Below, in pieces: positions 41,256 through 51,616 of a stretch of 64,000 nucleotides of DNA (positions are counted from its first letter, which is position 1; each line of letters begins with the position of its first letter). The translations under genes were made by a program, and so were the position numbers. The notes beneath the pieces were generated by a model. The model searched no databases and was not told where the DNA came from. It saw only the letters and a list, made by a program, of their open reading frames with translations. Origin of the DNA: VRUE01 sp963824705. GTDB lineage: Bacteria; Actinomycetota; Thermoleophilia; Solirubrobacterales; 70-9. Where the stretch lies: the NCBI GenBank assembly GCA_963824705.1, contig CAWGQE010000003.1, forward strand, positions 1,798,001 through 1,862,000, written 5' to 3'.

Positions 41256-41384
41256 GCCGGGCGTCCCCCTGCGGAAACCCGCAGGCAAGAGCCGGGCATC
41301 CCTCCGGAAACCCGCATTGAAGCGGCCTTCAGGGTTCTTGCCGGGGAGGGCTCCAATGTTTCCTCCGGGATGCCCGGCTCTTGC
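41256..41384. repeat. hairpin repeat element, family 2, copy E, with duplicated left arm
   Basis: GCAAGAGCCGGGCATCCC (41285-41302) pairs perfectly with its complement at 41367-41384. The left arm and following GGAAACCCGC are duplicated as a direct repeat (41256-41282 and 41291-41315, a few differences). It lies between the divergent uppP and 41400 genes, ending 15 nt before the ATG at 41400. Confidence 0.8.
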
Positions 41385-41386
41385 GC

Positions 41387-41392
41387 TAGATT
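41387..41392 (+). promoter_or_regulatory. -10-like TAGATT, probable leaderless start
   Basis: TAGATT ends 7 nt before ATG 41400 with no RBS between, the same spacing as TAGACT before the lipoprotein gene at 6121. Confidence 0.35.
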
Positions 41393-41399
41393 GCGCTTC

Positions 41400-41657
41400 A
41401 TGGTCAAGCTCTCGCGCACCCGTAGTGCTGCCGCGGCCCTGATGGCTGCGCTGACGATGCTGCTGTTGGCGGTGCCGGTTGCTTTTGCTGAGAACGGGGT
41501 TGGGCTTGCTGGACCTACCACCGACAAGACGGTGACCTTCTTCTGCTTTGGTGTGATCGCCTTCTTCGCGATCCTGGTCATCGTCATGTCACTCATTCAG
41601 GGCCGACTGGAGAAGCGCAAGGACATGCGCAAGCACACGCTTGACCGCCTCGGCTAG
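41400..41657 (+). CDS. small exported membrane protein
   Basis: 85 residues from ATG 41400. A cleavable signal (about 1-30, ending AVPVAFA) is followed by ENGVGLAGPTTDKT, a membrane helix (about 48-68) and a basic cytoplasmic tail (GRLEKRKDMRKHTLDRLG). No family recognised. The 3' end overlaps the convergent HD gene by 4 nt. Confidence 0.65.
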   Translation: MVKLSRTRSAAAALMAALTMLLLAVPVAFAENGVGLAGPTTDKTVTFFCFGVIAFFAILVIVMSLIQGRLEKRKDMRKHTLDRLG

Positions 41658-42502
41658 TCCAGTCTGAATCCAGTTAGAAGGCGTTTCTCGGTCTCGCCCT
41701 CGATCTTGGCGGCGACTTCGACCCGACCCTCCAGCGGAGTTCCGCGGATCTTGGTCGCGAGCAGGTCGTCGACCTGGAAGATCCCGGCCGAGTTGTTGAG
41801 CTCGATCTCGATCCGCACCGGCCGCTCCTCCCCCGCTTCGATCCGCACCTCGTCGACGGCGGCAGCGGAGATCGAGTGGATCCCCTCCTGACCCGCCTCG
41901 AGCGGGATCCTGGTGCGGCCCTGAGCCATGTCGAGGGCGTCGGCGACCCTGACGACGCCTGCCTCGAGCGTGTAGGGCTCGCCCCGCCGTCTATGTCCGA
42001 TGATCGAGTGCAGAATCTCTGACGCGACGATCGTCCGTTTCGGCTCCTTGTAGGAGCCCGCAAGCAGCCTGTCCAGCGCACCGTTGGCCAGGAACAAGCT
42101 GTAAGCCTCGTGATCGGCCCGATGGATCGACATGCCGACATCGTGCAGCAGTGCCCCTCCCGCAACCACGACCTCTGCATCTCGAGCCGACATGCCGTGG
42201 TCGGCGACGACAGCTGGCTCAACCCCACCCTTGACCAGCAGTCGCAATAACCGCAGCGAGATGTTGAGCACGATCTGGGTGTGCACCCAGGAGTGATCCG
42301 ACATTCCGAGCCGTTCAGCGTGGACCTGAGCCATGTACCACCAGGTCCGAACCTGCTCGTCACCGTTGACGGCATCCAGGAACTGCTCCAGCTTCCGATT
42401 CCCCCGCGACGGCGCCCGAACCCTCGCCTCAGCTATCGCCTCCTCCGGAAGCTTTCGACTCGGTCCCTTCGGATCCGGTGCGGGCACAGCCTCGTCATTC
42501 AC
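41654..42502 (-). CDS. HD-domain phosphohydrolase
   Basis: 282 residues from ATG 42502. HD fold with DHSWVHTQIVLNISLRLL (first His), GALLHDVGMSIHR (HD pair) and VVRVADALDMAQGR (distal Asp). The C-terminal ninety residues are beta-rich with no assigned domain. Substrate unknown; nucleotide or cyclic-nucleotide hydrolysis is typical of the fold. Confidence 0.82.
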   Translation of the reverse strand: MNDEAVPAPDPKGPSRKLPEEAIAEARVRAPSRGNRKLEQFLDAVNGDEQVRTWWYMAQVHAERLGMSDHSWVHTQIVLNISLRLLRLLVKGGVEPAVVADHGMSARDAEVVVAGGALLHDVGMSIHRADHEAYSLFLANGALDRLLAGSYKEPKRTIVASEILHSIIGHRRRGEPYTLEAGVVRVADALDMAQGRTRIPLEAGQEGIHSISAAAVDEVRIEAGEERPVRIEIELNNSAGIFQVDDLLATKIRGTPLEGRVEVAAKIEGETEKRLLTGFRLD

Positions 42503-42515
42503 AGGCCCATCCTAA

Positions 42516-42621
42516 GAAGGAGATCGGGTGTCCCCCCGCCGGAACTTGTGAGCCGGCGAGACTTGGACCCTCGCGAGCGATTCGACGCGGGTTCCGCCGG
42601 GGGGATGCCCGATCTCCTTCT
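42516..42621. repeat. hairpin repeat element, family 2, copy F
   Basis: AGAAGGAGATCGGG (42516-42529) pairs perfectly with 42608-42621. The stem continues with G-U pairs and a C5/G5 run, then GCCGGAAC, to about 30 bp, with an apical region of about 45 nt. It lies 9 nt after the stop of the Rpf-type gene. Architecture (GGG..TCCC..CCGGAA) resembles copy E. Confidence 0.8.
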
Positions 42622-42630
42622 CTTACAGGG

Positions 42631-43143
42631 CTAACCGCAGACAGGCCAGGGACTCGAGCCCGACTGGGCGTACAGGAGAGCTGCTCGGTAGTCCTGCTCG
42701 GCCTCCGAAGCTGCAGCCGGGTCGCCCGAGCCGCCAACGGAAGCCCAGGTGCCGTAATCGAACTGGTACTTGCCCCGATAGGTGCCATCGGAGGAGACGG
42801 CGGTCGGGTCGCCACCGGACTCGCAGGCGCCAATCGCGTCGAGGGTTGCTTGCGAGACACCGTCCGGGAGGGTTGCGAAAGCTTCGCGGTGTTCGCGGCG
42901 CAGCTTGGCGATCCGGGCATGACGGGCCGCACGAATGCGATGGACGCTGGCGCGGATCGCTTGGTGGAAGCTCCGCACCGGCTCGGTCAGCACGGACAGC
43001 GCCGCCGGCTGCGCGTCGGCGAGGCCGATCCGCTGGGAGCCACCGCCGTCGGGGGCTGCCAAGGCGGCCGCCGGAAGGGCGAGTGCGATCAGTAGAAGGG
43101 GGATGAGATATGTGTGCTTGGAATATGTGCGTTTTGTGAGCAA
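42631..43143 (-). CDS. Rpf-type (resuscitation-promoting-factor-like) transglycosylase
   Basis: 170 residues from TTG 43143. Signal peptide about 1-29. A basic helical segment (residues 55-85) precedes the catalytic domain TLDAIGACESGGDPTAVSSD, where Glu is the Rpf/lysozyme-like catalytic residue. The remainder GTYRGKYQFDYGTWASVGG and SGSSPWPVCG are typical Rpf-domain motifs. Secreted muralytic enzyme acting on peptidoglycan. Confidence 0.9.
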   Translation of the reverse strand: MLTKRTYSKHTYLIPLLLIALALPAAALAAPDGGGSQRIGLADAQPAALSVLTEPVRSFHQAIRASVHRIRAARHARIAKLRREHREAFATLPDGVSQATLDAIGACESGGDPTAVSSDGTYRGKYQFDYGTWASVGGSGDPAAASEAEQDYRAALLYAQSGSSPWPVCG

Positions 43144-43208
43144 GCGCGGAACCGTGGCGAGGTTCCGGACGCGGCAGGGTGACTGGGCTCACAGAGCTCA
43201 CATAGTGC

Positions 43209-44153
43209 GTGCGCATCGGTACTAGCTCAGGCACGAATCGCAAATTGCGGATTCGGCGACGAAAGCGATCCTGCGACCCCAGCCGCAATCATCTCCGCAT
43301 CGACGACCGACTTCCCACCTCGCGGTTGCTGCTTGCCTGCCCCGATCGGCCCGGTCTTATCGCCGGCGTCAGCGGCTTCCTCGCCGACGCCGGTCGCAAC
43401 ATCGTCGACGCCGATCAGCACTCGAGCCGCGAGGGGCGCTTCTTCATGCGGATGGCCTTCGACCCTGCCCCAGAGGGCGAGCGGGAGGCGCTCTACCTTC
43501 GCTTCGAGGAGGAGATCGCGGGGCCGCTGCAGATGGACCACCGCTTCGCCGAGTCGAGCGAGCGCAAGCGCGTGGCGATCATGGTCTCGCGCGAAGACCA
43601 CTGCCTCTCCGATTTGCTCTGGCGCTGGCGCAGCGGCGAGCTCGGCGCTGAGATCGTCGCAGTCGTGTCGAATCACGCCGACCACGCCGACCAGGTCGCC
43701 TCGCTCGGCCTCCCCTTCCACTACGTGCCGATCGCCGGGAGCGAGAAGAGCGCGGCGGAGGAGCAGGTCCTGGAGCTGCTCGCCGGCGAGATCGACCTGC
43801 TCGTCCTCGCCCGCTACATGCAGATCCTCTCCGCCGACTTCCTCGCCCAGCTCGGCGCCCCAGCGATCAACATCCACCACAGCTTCCTGCCCGCCTTCGT
43901 CGGCGCCGACCCCTACGCCCGTGCCCACGAGCGCGGTGTCAAGCTGATCGGCGCCACCGCTCACTACGTGACCGAGGAGCTGGATGCGGGACCGATCATC
44001 GACCAGGACGTCACCCGAGTCAGTCATCGCGACGAGGTAGACGACCTGATGCGTATCGGGCGGGATATCGAGCGCCTCGTTCTTGCCCGCGCGGTGATGG
44101 CCCACCTCGACGACCGCGTATTGCTGGATGGCGCCAGGACCATCGTCTTCTGA
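43209..44153 (+). CDS. purU: formyltetrahydrofolate deformylase
   Basis: 314 residues if GTG 43209 is used; TTG 43245 would also serve, and family similarity begins only at about residue 39 (RLLLACPDRPGLIAGVSGFL). N-terminal ACT domain, then the formyl-hydrolase domain with LARYMQILS, INIHHSFLPAF (Asn, His) and GATAHYVTEELDAGPIIDQD (Asp). Releases formate from 10-formyl-THF for purine synthesis and folate balance. Confidence 0.9.
   Translation: MRIGTSSGTNRKLRIRRRKRSCDPSRNHLRIDDRLPTSRLLLACPDRPGLIAGVSGFLADAGRNIVDADQHSSREGRFFMRMAFDPAPEGEREALYLRFEEEIAGPLQMDHRFAESSERKRVAIMVSREDHCLSDLLWRWRSGELGAEIVAVVSNHADHADQVASLGLPFHYVPIAGSEKSAAEEQVLELLAGEIDLLVLARYMQILSADFLAQLGAPAINIHHSFLPAFVGADPYARAHERGVKLIGATAHYVTEELDAGPIIDQDVTRVSHRDEVDDLMRIGRDIERLVLARAVMAHLDDRVLLDGARTIVF
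43234..43255. promoter_or_regulatory. 22-bp inverted repeat between rpf-like gene and purU
   Basis: CGAATC (43234) and GATTCG (43250) form the outer arms, and GCAA/TTGC an inner pair, making a nearly continuous palindrome. It lies in the divergent region near the uncertain purU start. Possible operator or RNA hairpin. Confidence 0.4.
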
Positions 44154-44198
44154 GCCATCCTGGCTGGCTGGCCAGTTTTCGCGTAAGGTGCCGGGACG

Positions 44199-45522
44199 AT
44201 GGAGCAGGCGACGCTTTCACGCCCGGCCGCACTGAGCCCGGCCCAGTTCCCACCGGGGTCCAAGTTGCCGGCGATTGCGCAGGCGATCCGATACGTGCGG
44301 GCGCCGCTCGGCTTCCTTACCGAGCTTCAGCGCCGTCACGGTGACATCTTCTCGGTCTCGTTCCCGTATTTCGGCAAGGTCGTCTATGTCGCCGACCCGG
44401 CCCTGGTCAAAGCCGTCTTCACCGGCTCGCCCGAGCAGTTCCACGCCGGTGAGGCGAATGCGACGGTCTTGGAGCCGGCACTTGGCCCGAACTCGGTCCT
44501 GACTCTCGATGACGCCGCCCACATGCAGCAGCGCAAGCTCCTGCTGCCTCCGTTCCACGGCGAACGGATCCAGCGCTACGGCGAGCTGATGCGCGAGGTC
44601 ACCCTGCGAGAGATGGAGAGCTGGCCGGTCGGCGAGCCGTTCGCGCTGCGCCGCCACACGCAGCGGATCACGCTGGCGGTGATCATGCGCGCCGTCTTCG
44701 GCGTCCACGACGAGCAGCGTCTCACCCGCTTCGAGGGTCTGATCGAGACGTTCGCCAACCGGGTCAACGCGATCACCGCCTTCCCGATGCTGCGTCGCAA
44801 TCTCGGTCGCTGGAGCCCCTGGCCACGCTTCCTGCGCGCCCGCGAGGCGCTCGACGAGTTCATCTACGAGGAGATCGCCCTGCGGCGCGATGAGGTCGAG
44901 TCCGGCGAGGAGGAGCACGACGACGTGCTCTCGCTGCTGCTCTCGGCGCGCCACGACGATGGCAGCCCGATGAGCGACGAAGAGCTGCGCGACGAGCTGG
45001 TGACGGTGCTCGGCGCCGGACACGAGACCACGGCGACGGCGCTCGCCTGGGCGATGGAGCGGCTGCTGCGCACGCCGCGGGCACTGGGGGCGCTGCGCGA
45101 GTCGCTCGCGGCCGGCGAGGACGACTATCTCGACGCGACGATCAAGGAGACGCTGCGCGCCCGGCCGGTGATCGTCGACGTGGCACGCAAGCTCACCGCG
45201 CCGGCGAGCATCGGCGGCTACGAGCTCCCCGCCGGCACCTTCGTAATGCCGGCGATCGCCGCGATGCACTACCGCGAGGACCTCTTCCCGAACCCCGAGG
45301 AGTTCCGTCCGGAGCGCTTCCTCGACGGCAAGCCCTACGCCTACGTCTGGATCCCCTTCGGTGGCGGCGTGCGGCGCTGCATCGGCGCCGCCTTCGCCGA
45401 ATACGAGATGCGGATCGTCCTGCGCGCGATCCTCGAGCGGGCCGAGCTCAGCGCACCGGACCCGAAGCCGGAAAAGGTCAAGGTCCGCAACATCACCCTC
45501 GCCCCCGGCAAGGGAACGCTGG

Positions 45523-45548
<26 letters not shown>
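44199..45548 (+). CDS. cytochrome P450
   Basis: 449 residues. I-helix LGAGHETTATALAW (acid-alcohol Thr), K-helix ExxR in IKETLRARPVI, PERF-type RPERFLDG, and the heme-binding loop FGGGVRRCIGAAFA with the Cys thiolate ligand. No membrane anchor and no fused reductase, so it depends on separate ferredoxin or flavodoxin partners, none of which is in the window. Substrate unknown. Confidence 0.94.
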
Positions 45549-47430
<1,882 letters not shown>

Positions 47431-47462
47431 CGGGCTTACGTTACGAGACTGGGTTTGGGACT

Positions 47463-47566
47463 CGCCCTGGTAAGGCTTTCACTTAACTTTTTCGGTGTAT
47501 CGCCGTCGGGCTATCGCCCACAGGCGTCAGCGAAAAAGTACAAGACGTTTCAGCCTTGCCGGGCGG
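47463..47566. repeat. hairpin repeat element, family 1, copy B (inverted)
   Basis: Outer arms CGCCC..AAGGCT and AGCCTTGCCGGGCG pair with one bulge and one G-U. The core, read on the minus strand, is GAAACGTCTTGTACTTTTTCG ending before and CACCGAAAAAGTTAAGTG on the other side. It starts 4 nt after the stop of the GAP-family gene and lies upstream of the ABC-F gene. Confidence 0.85.
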
Positions 47567-47570
47567 GTCT

Positions 47571-48260
47571 TCACGTGAGCAACGCGATGATTCCCCTGAC
47601 GATCATCAGGATGCCCAGAGCTGATGCGATTCGTATACCCCAGATGCGGCCGCGTTCGCTGAGTCTGTGCTTGAAGCGCTCGATTGCCTTTGGGGTCCAA
47701 TCGGGGGCGAAGGTGTAGGCGAGGAGTGGGATCTCGAGCAGCATCAGCATGATCGCGTTGAAGGCGAGCACGACGAGGACCGTGAGCGGATCGGCGAGGT
47801 TCGCGTCGGAGATCCGGTACAGAGCAGTGATGTAGGTGGCGCCGGGCAGGGTGAGCAGAGCGCCGACGACGAAGGTGGTCCGGGCCGAGCCGCGACCGAG
47901 TGCCTGTTGCCATCGCGGCGGCCCCGTCTTGTCCTTGCCCTTCGCCGCTTTGCGCTCGCGCCGGCGCTCGACCAGCTTCTGGTCGCGCCCCGAGCGGAGC
48001 ACAAACGCGATCACGAGCGCCAGGCAGCCGAGGGCAATGTCCTCGCCGGGCCCGAGCGAGACCTGCGTCGTCTTCGTCAGACCCGCGTGGCGCAGCGCGA
48101 AGACGATGATCAGGCCGAGCGTGATGCTGGTCATCGCCGCGCCACAGAGGTAACCGAGCAGCAACCGCTTCGGATGCGGCAGCAGCAGCATCACCGTCGT
48201 AGCGGCAAGCAGGCTCGGGTAGAGCGCAGCGAGGAATGCAAGGAGGAAGACGTCGCCCAC
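47571..48260 (-). CDS. GAP/Sap-family membrane protein
   Basis: 229 residues from GTG 48260, about six membrane helices. The pattern LAALYPSLLAATTVMLLLP at the start, LGYLCGAAMTSITLGL, and FVVGALLTLPGATYITALY match the sulfolipid-1-addressing (Sap/GAP) family known from mycobacteria, implicated in lipid export. A basic cytoplasmic loop (RDQKLVERRRERKAAKGKDK) splits the halves. Confidence 0.8.
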   Translation of the reverse strand: MGDVFLLAFLAALYPSLLAATTVMLLLPHPKRLLLGYLCGAAMTSITLGLIIVFALRHAGLTKTTQVSLGPGEDIALGCLALVIAFVLRSGRDQKLVERRRERKAAKGKDKTGPPRWQQALGRGSARTTFVVGALLTLPGATYITALYRISDANLADPLTVLVVLAFNAIMLMLLEIPLLAYTFAPDWTPKAIERFKHRLSERGRIWGIRIASALGILMIVRGIIALLT

Positions 48261-48302
48261 GGGAGGTTGAACCTACTGGGCCGACCCACGTACTCTCAAG
48301 CA

Positions 48303-48812
48303 ATGGATCGCGACGCACTCAAAGCCACCCAGGCGCCACTGAAGGAGCGCTACACGGAGGAGCCCGAGGAGGCGGTGGTGACGCTGAAGGCAAGCGGCAG
48401 CCTCGGCGAGGGCATTTCCTGCTCGGTCGACACCGGCCGAGCCCTGGCCGAAGCGGGGCTGCACCCCGCCTCCGGTGGCGACGGCACCCAGCTCTGCTCA
48501 GGCGACATGCTGCTCGAGGCCCTGGTCGCCTGCGCCGGCGTGACCCTGCGCGCGGTCGCGACTTCGCTCGGGATCGAGGTCGAGGCCGGCACGGTCCGAG
48601 CCGAGGGCGAGCTCGACTTCCGCGGCACCCTGGCCGTCGACCGCGACGCCCCGGTCGGCTTCCGCGCGATCCGCCTCAGCTTCGACCTCGACACCGACGC
48701 AAGCGAGGACGAGCTCGCGACCCTGCTGAAGCTGACCGAGCGCTACTGCGTCGTCTTCCAGACCCTCAGCACGCCACCGCAGCTATCGGCGTCAATCGCA
48801 ACGAAGTCGTAG
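48303..48812 (+). CDS. OsmC-family protein
   Basis: 169 residues from ATG 48303. OsmC/Ohr fold with the peroxidatic Cys in DMLLEALVACAGVTLR and the second Cys in TERYCVVFQTLSTPP. Members reduce organic peroxides with thiols. Divergent from the GAP-family gene (42 nt). Confidence 0.85.
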   Translation: MDRDALKATQAPLKERYTEEPEEAVVTLKASGSLGEGISCSVDTGRALAEAGLHPASGGDGTQLCSGDMLLEALVACAGVTLRAVATSLGIEVEAGTVRAEGELDFRGTLAVDRDAPVGFRAIRLSFDLDTDASEDELATLLKLTERYCVVFQTLSTPPQLSASIATKS

Positions 48813-48946
48813 CGAATATTTTTGAATTAGCGCGCCACTCGCGCGTCGACCCGCTCTACGGTGGCGCCATCTTTCCGGTCGACTCAGAAAGCACGCGCGG
48901 ACTGCTCGAAGGCCTGATCGCAGCCTTCTCCGTTCTGGGCGGCTGC

Positions 48947-49102
48947 ATGGCCTACCTCAGCGGCTACTACGCAAGCCAAGCCCTCGCTCAGGACCAGCCA
49001 CCCGAGTACTTATCTCAGCAGGTCAACGAAGGCCTGGGTCTTGGCTTTCGATTCGGATCTCCGCTCTCGATCATCGCTCTTATGATCATGATGTGGAGTT
49101 GA
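48947..49102 (+). CDS. short membrane-protein ORF, possibly a 5'-truncated gene
   Basis: The ATG at 48947 gives 51 residues (MAYLSGYYASQALAQDQPPE then a C-terminal helix SPLSIIALMIMMW). The frame stays open upstream and encodes a plausible first helix (RGLLEGLIAAFSVLGGC) without any ATG/GTG/TTG, so the gene either uses a rare start (ATT at 48818) or has lost its 5' end. The 48813-48946 stretch is AT-richer at its start (AATATTTTTGAATT). No family recognised. Confidence 0.35.
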   Translation: MAYLSGYYASQALAQDQPPEYLSQQVNEGLGLGFRFGSPLSIIALMIMMWS

Positions 49103-49290
49103 TGAATCGCCTTGCCAAAACCCCGCGCGGCGCATCCGTCGCCGGCGTCGTCACTGCCGCGATAGTGGCTTTGGCGGTCTTCGCTCTCGGAGCGCCTGGC
49201 TGGGTGCTACTGCCGATCATGTTCGCTGCCGTAGCCGCGTACGCAGAGTTGGGCTCTAGGGTCGATCGCCGACTCGGCCGGCGACACTGA
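49102..49290 (+). CDS. small two-helix membrane protein
   Basis: 62 residues from ATG 49102, which overlaps the TGA of the preceding short ORF. Helices GVVTAAIVALAVFALGA and WVLLPIMFAAVAAYAEL are followed by a basic tail (SRVDRRLGRRH). Unknown function; coupled to the ORF before it. Confidence 0.5.
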   Translation: MNRLAKTPRGASVAGVVTAAIVALAVFALGAPGWVLLPIMFAAVAAYAELGSRVDRRLGRRH

Positions 49291-49296
49291 TCCGGG

Positions 49297-49836
49297 CTAG
49301 CCGAAGTATTTGGCGGCGATCTGGTCGATCGTGCCCCTCGTTCTGATCGTCATCGATCCGAGAATCGTGGCGAGCGCTTTCAGGTCGAGCTCGGAGTCCG
49401 ACATACGCCCCTGCGGCAGCCAGTAGAGCTCGCGACATTCCACCGCCAGGCGGTCGGCCTCGGTCGAGAGGGCGAGCGCGCTCTTCCCCACCTCAGCCGT
49501 CGGCTTCTTCGTCAACAGCGCGATCTGAAGCTTGCCGGTTGAAGCGTCGAGAGCCTTTGCGTCGAATGGCTCGTGCGCGGCGATCGCGAGCAATTCCTCC
49601 GCTGAGCGCAAGAAGACCGGCACCTCGTAACCGAGTGCCTCGGCGAGGCCGTCTTCGAGTCGCGCGGTCAGCTTCGCCGTCGACTCGCCATTCGCCGCGA
49701 AGACCACGTTGCCGCTGGCACGGAAGGTGGCGACCTCCTCGCACTCCAGCGCCTCGAAATGCGAGCGCAGATCGTCGTTGGTGATGCGGCGGTTGCCCAG
49801 ATTCATCCCCCGCAGGAATGCGATGTAGCGATCCAT
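49297..49836 (-). CDS. DUF1697 family protein
   Basis: 179 residues. Starts MDRYIAFLRGMNLGNRRITN, followed by LEDGLAEALGYEVPVFLRS and GRMSDSELD; the RGxN motif and overall length define DUF1697. The function of the family is unknown. It lies between the tmRNA 3' end (6 nt) and the small membrane protein. Confidence 0.85.
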   Translation of the reverse strand: MDRYIAFLRGMNLGNRRITNDDLRSHFEALECEEVATFRASGNVVFAANGESTAKLTARLEDGLAEALGYEVPVFLRSAEELLAIAAHEPFDAKALDASTGKLQIALLTKKPTAEVGKSALALSTEADRLAVECRELYWLPQGRMSDSELDLKALATILGSMTIRTRGTIDQIAAKYFG

Positions 49837-49842
49837 GTTCGA

Positions 49843-50200
49843 TGGAGGCGGCCGGAATTGAACCGGCGTCTCTGGCCGTAGCGCGAAGGTTTCTACAGGT
49901 TTAGCCGGCGCTTGATTCTCGTCTCCCGGGGTCCGCGCCGACGGGCACTGCGGGAGATAAAGCCCTCTGAAATGTCCCCTGACAGACGGGGCGATCCGCC
50001 TGGGTAAGCCCGCAATTGAAGCCGGTGCCCCCCTCCGCGGGCGGGAGAGGGCCGACTCTCACTCACTTAGATCTAACTAAGCAGCGAGGGCGAACTCATG
50101 GTCCGCACGTATTGGTTGGTGCCGGGGTTTAACGAGGCCTCCGGCAACCTCGACCTGCAACCGTTCGCACGGATCGACCAGATCGAAGCCTGTCGCCCCC
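49843..50200 (-). ncRNA. ssrA: tmRNA
   Basis: 358 nt. The 5' GGGGGCG pairs with the 3' CGCCTCC (one G-U), discriminator A; the T arm is GCCGGTTCAATTCCGGC. A resume codon GCG follows UACGU, giving the tag ADHEFALAA with stop TAG (50052-50081 region). GC-rich pseudoknot arms fill the rest. 3' CCA is not encoded. It rescues stalled ribosomes together with SmpB, whose gene is 3.2 kb away. Confidence 0.92.
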
Positions 50201-50216
50201 GTGCTATGTGGCATCG

Positions 50217-50246
50217 ATTGTACGGTGCCGGGTAGGGATGGCCAAA
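50217..50246 (-). promoter_or_regulatory. ssrA promoter
   Basis: On the minus strand TTTGGC (50241-50246) and TACAAT (50217-50222) are separated by 18 nt, a good sigma-70 pair upstream of the tmRNA. The -35 overlaps the ATG of the divergent oxidoreductase gene. A short 5' leader would be removed by RNase P. Confidence 0.6.
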
Positions 50247-51616
50247 TGAGCAAGAAAGAATTCGACGCGATCGTGATCGGCGCCGGCGCGCCGGGCGAGG
50301 TCTGCGCGGGCCGCCTGGCCGACGGCGGGCTCTCGGTGGCGATCGTCGAGAGCCACTTGGTCGGCGGCGAGTGCTCCTACTACGCCTGCATGCCGTCGAA
50401 GGCGCTGCTGCGCCCCGGCGGTCTGTTGGCCGAGGCACGCCGGGTGCCTGGAGTCACGGTCGGCGCCGGCCTCGACCCGCAGGCGGTCCTCGACCGCCGT
50501 GACGAGGTGATCCACGACCTCGACGACTCCGGCCAGCTGCCGTGGCTGGAGGAACGTGAGATCGAGCTGTTTCGCGGCGAGGGGCGACTCGACGGCGAGC
50601 GGCAGGTCGTCGTCGGCGAGCAGACGCTGATCGCCCGCCGGGCAGTGGTCGTGGCGACCGGCAGCGGCGCGGCGATGCCGCCCATCGACGGCCTCGACTC
50701 GGTTCGAACCTGGAACAACCGCGACGCGACGACCTCCAAACGGGTGCCCGAGAGCATGATCGTGCTCGGCGGAGGCCCGGTCGGCTCAGAGCTGGCCCAG
50801 GCCTGGTCGACGCTCGGAACCAAGGTCACCCTGGTAGAGGGCGAGAGCCACCTCCTGTCTCGCGAGGAGCCTTTCGCTGGCGAGCAGGTCGCCGCCTCGC
50901 TGCGGGATTCCTACGGAATCGACGTGCGCACGGGGGTCCTCGCCGAGCGGGTCTCCTCGACCGCTGGCGGAGTCGCGGTCGAGTTGAACGACGGCAGCCG
51001 AGTGGAGGCGGAGGATCTGCTCGTCGCGGTCGGGCGCGTCCCCCGCACCAGGGAGATCGGCCTCGAGTCTGTCGGCGTAGAGCCCGGAGAGCATGGATTC
51101 CTGGACACCGACGCGCGATTGCGAGTCAGCGGCCACGAGTGGCTCTATGCCGTCGGCGACGTCAGCGGTCGCGCCCTCTTCACCCACATGGGCAAGTACC
51201 AGGCCTGGGTCGCCGCCGAGAACGTGCTCGGCCGCGCGGTCGAGGCGATCGCCGAAGACATCGGCTCGCCGCGCGTAACCTTCACTGACCCCCAGGTAGC
51301 GGCAGTGGGCAAAACGCTCGCCCAGGCCGAAGAGGCGGGTATCGACGCGCGCGCCGTAGACGTCCCCACCGACGGCACCGCGGGCGCAAGTTTCCAGGGC
51401 AAAGACACCGGCGGAACCTCCCGCCTGGTCATCGACCAGAGCAAGCACACCATCGTCGGTGCCACCTTCACCGGCTTCGAGACGGCGGACTTCCTACACG
51501 CCGCAACGATCGCAATCTTGGGAGAAGTGCCCCTCGGTCGACTCCGCCACGCGGTAGCTGCCTACCCCACGCGGTCCGAGGTCTGGCTCAAGCTCCTCGA
51601 GAGCTACGGACTCTGA
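50246..51616 (+). CDS. class I pyridine nucleotide-disulfide oxidoreductase
   Basis: 456 residues. FAD-binding AIVIGAGAPGEV, redox site GGECSYYACMPSKALL (CX4C), NAD(P) site VLGGGPVGSELAQAW, second FAD motif YAVGDVSG. The C-terminal interface reads AAYPTRSEVWLKLL: the His of the catalytic HPTxSE pair in dihydrolipoamide dehydrogenase is Tyr, so the enzyme is probably not a standard Lpd. The substrate is unknown. The stop codon lies inside hairpin copy C. Confidence 0.85.
   Translation: MSKKEFDAIVIGAGAPGEVCAGRLADGGLSVAIVESHLVGGECSYYACMPSKALLRPGGLLAEARRVPGVTVGAGLDPQAVLDRRDEVIHDLDDSGQLPWLEEREIELFRGEGRLDGERQVVVGEQTLIARRAVVVATGSGAAMPPIDGLDSVRTWNNRDATTSKRVPESMIVLGGGPVGSELAQAWSTLGTKVTLVEGESHLLSREEPFAGEQVAASLRDSYGIDVRTGVLAERVSSTAGGVAVELNDGSRVEAEDLLVAVGRVPRTREIGLESVGVEPGEHGFLDTDARLRVSGHEWLYAVGDVSGRALFTHMGKYQAWVAAENVLGRAVEAIAEDIGSPRVTFTDPQVAAVGKTLAQAEEAGIDARAVDVPTDGTAGASFQGKDTGGTSRLVIDQSKHTIVGATFTGFETADFLHAATIAILGEVPLGRLRHAVAAYPTRSEVWLKLLESYGL

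Noticed and set aside
43144..43290. ydaO-type (c-di-AMP) riboswitch upstream of the Rpf-type gene
   Set aside because: Such switches control rpf genes in other actinobacteria, but I cannot align its conserved core here; only short hairpins (GGAACC/GGTTCC, CGAATC/GATTCG) are seen.
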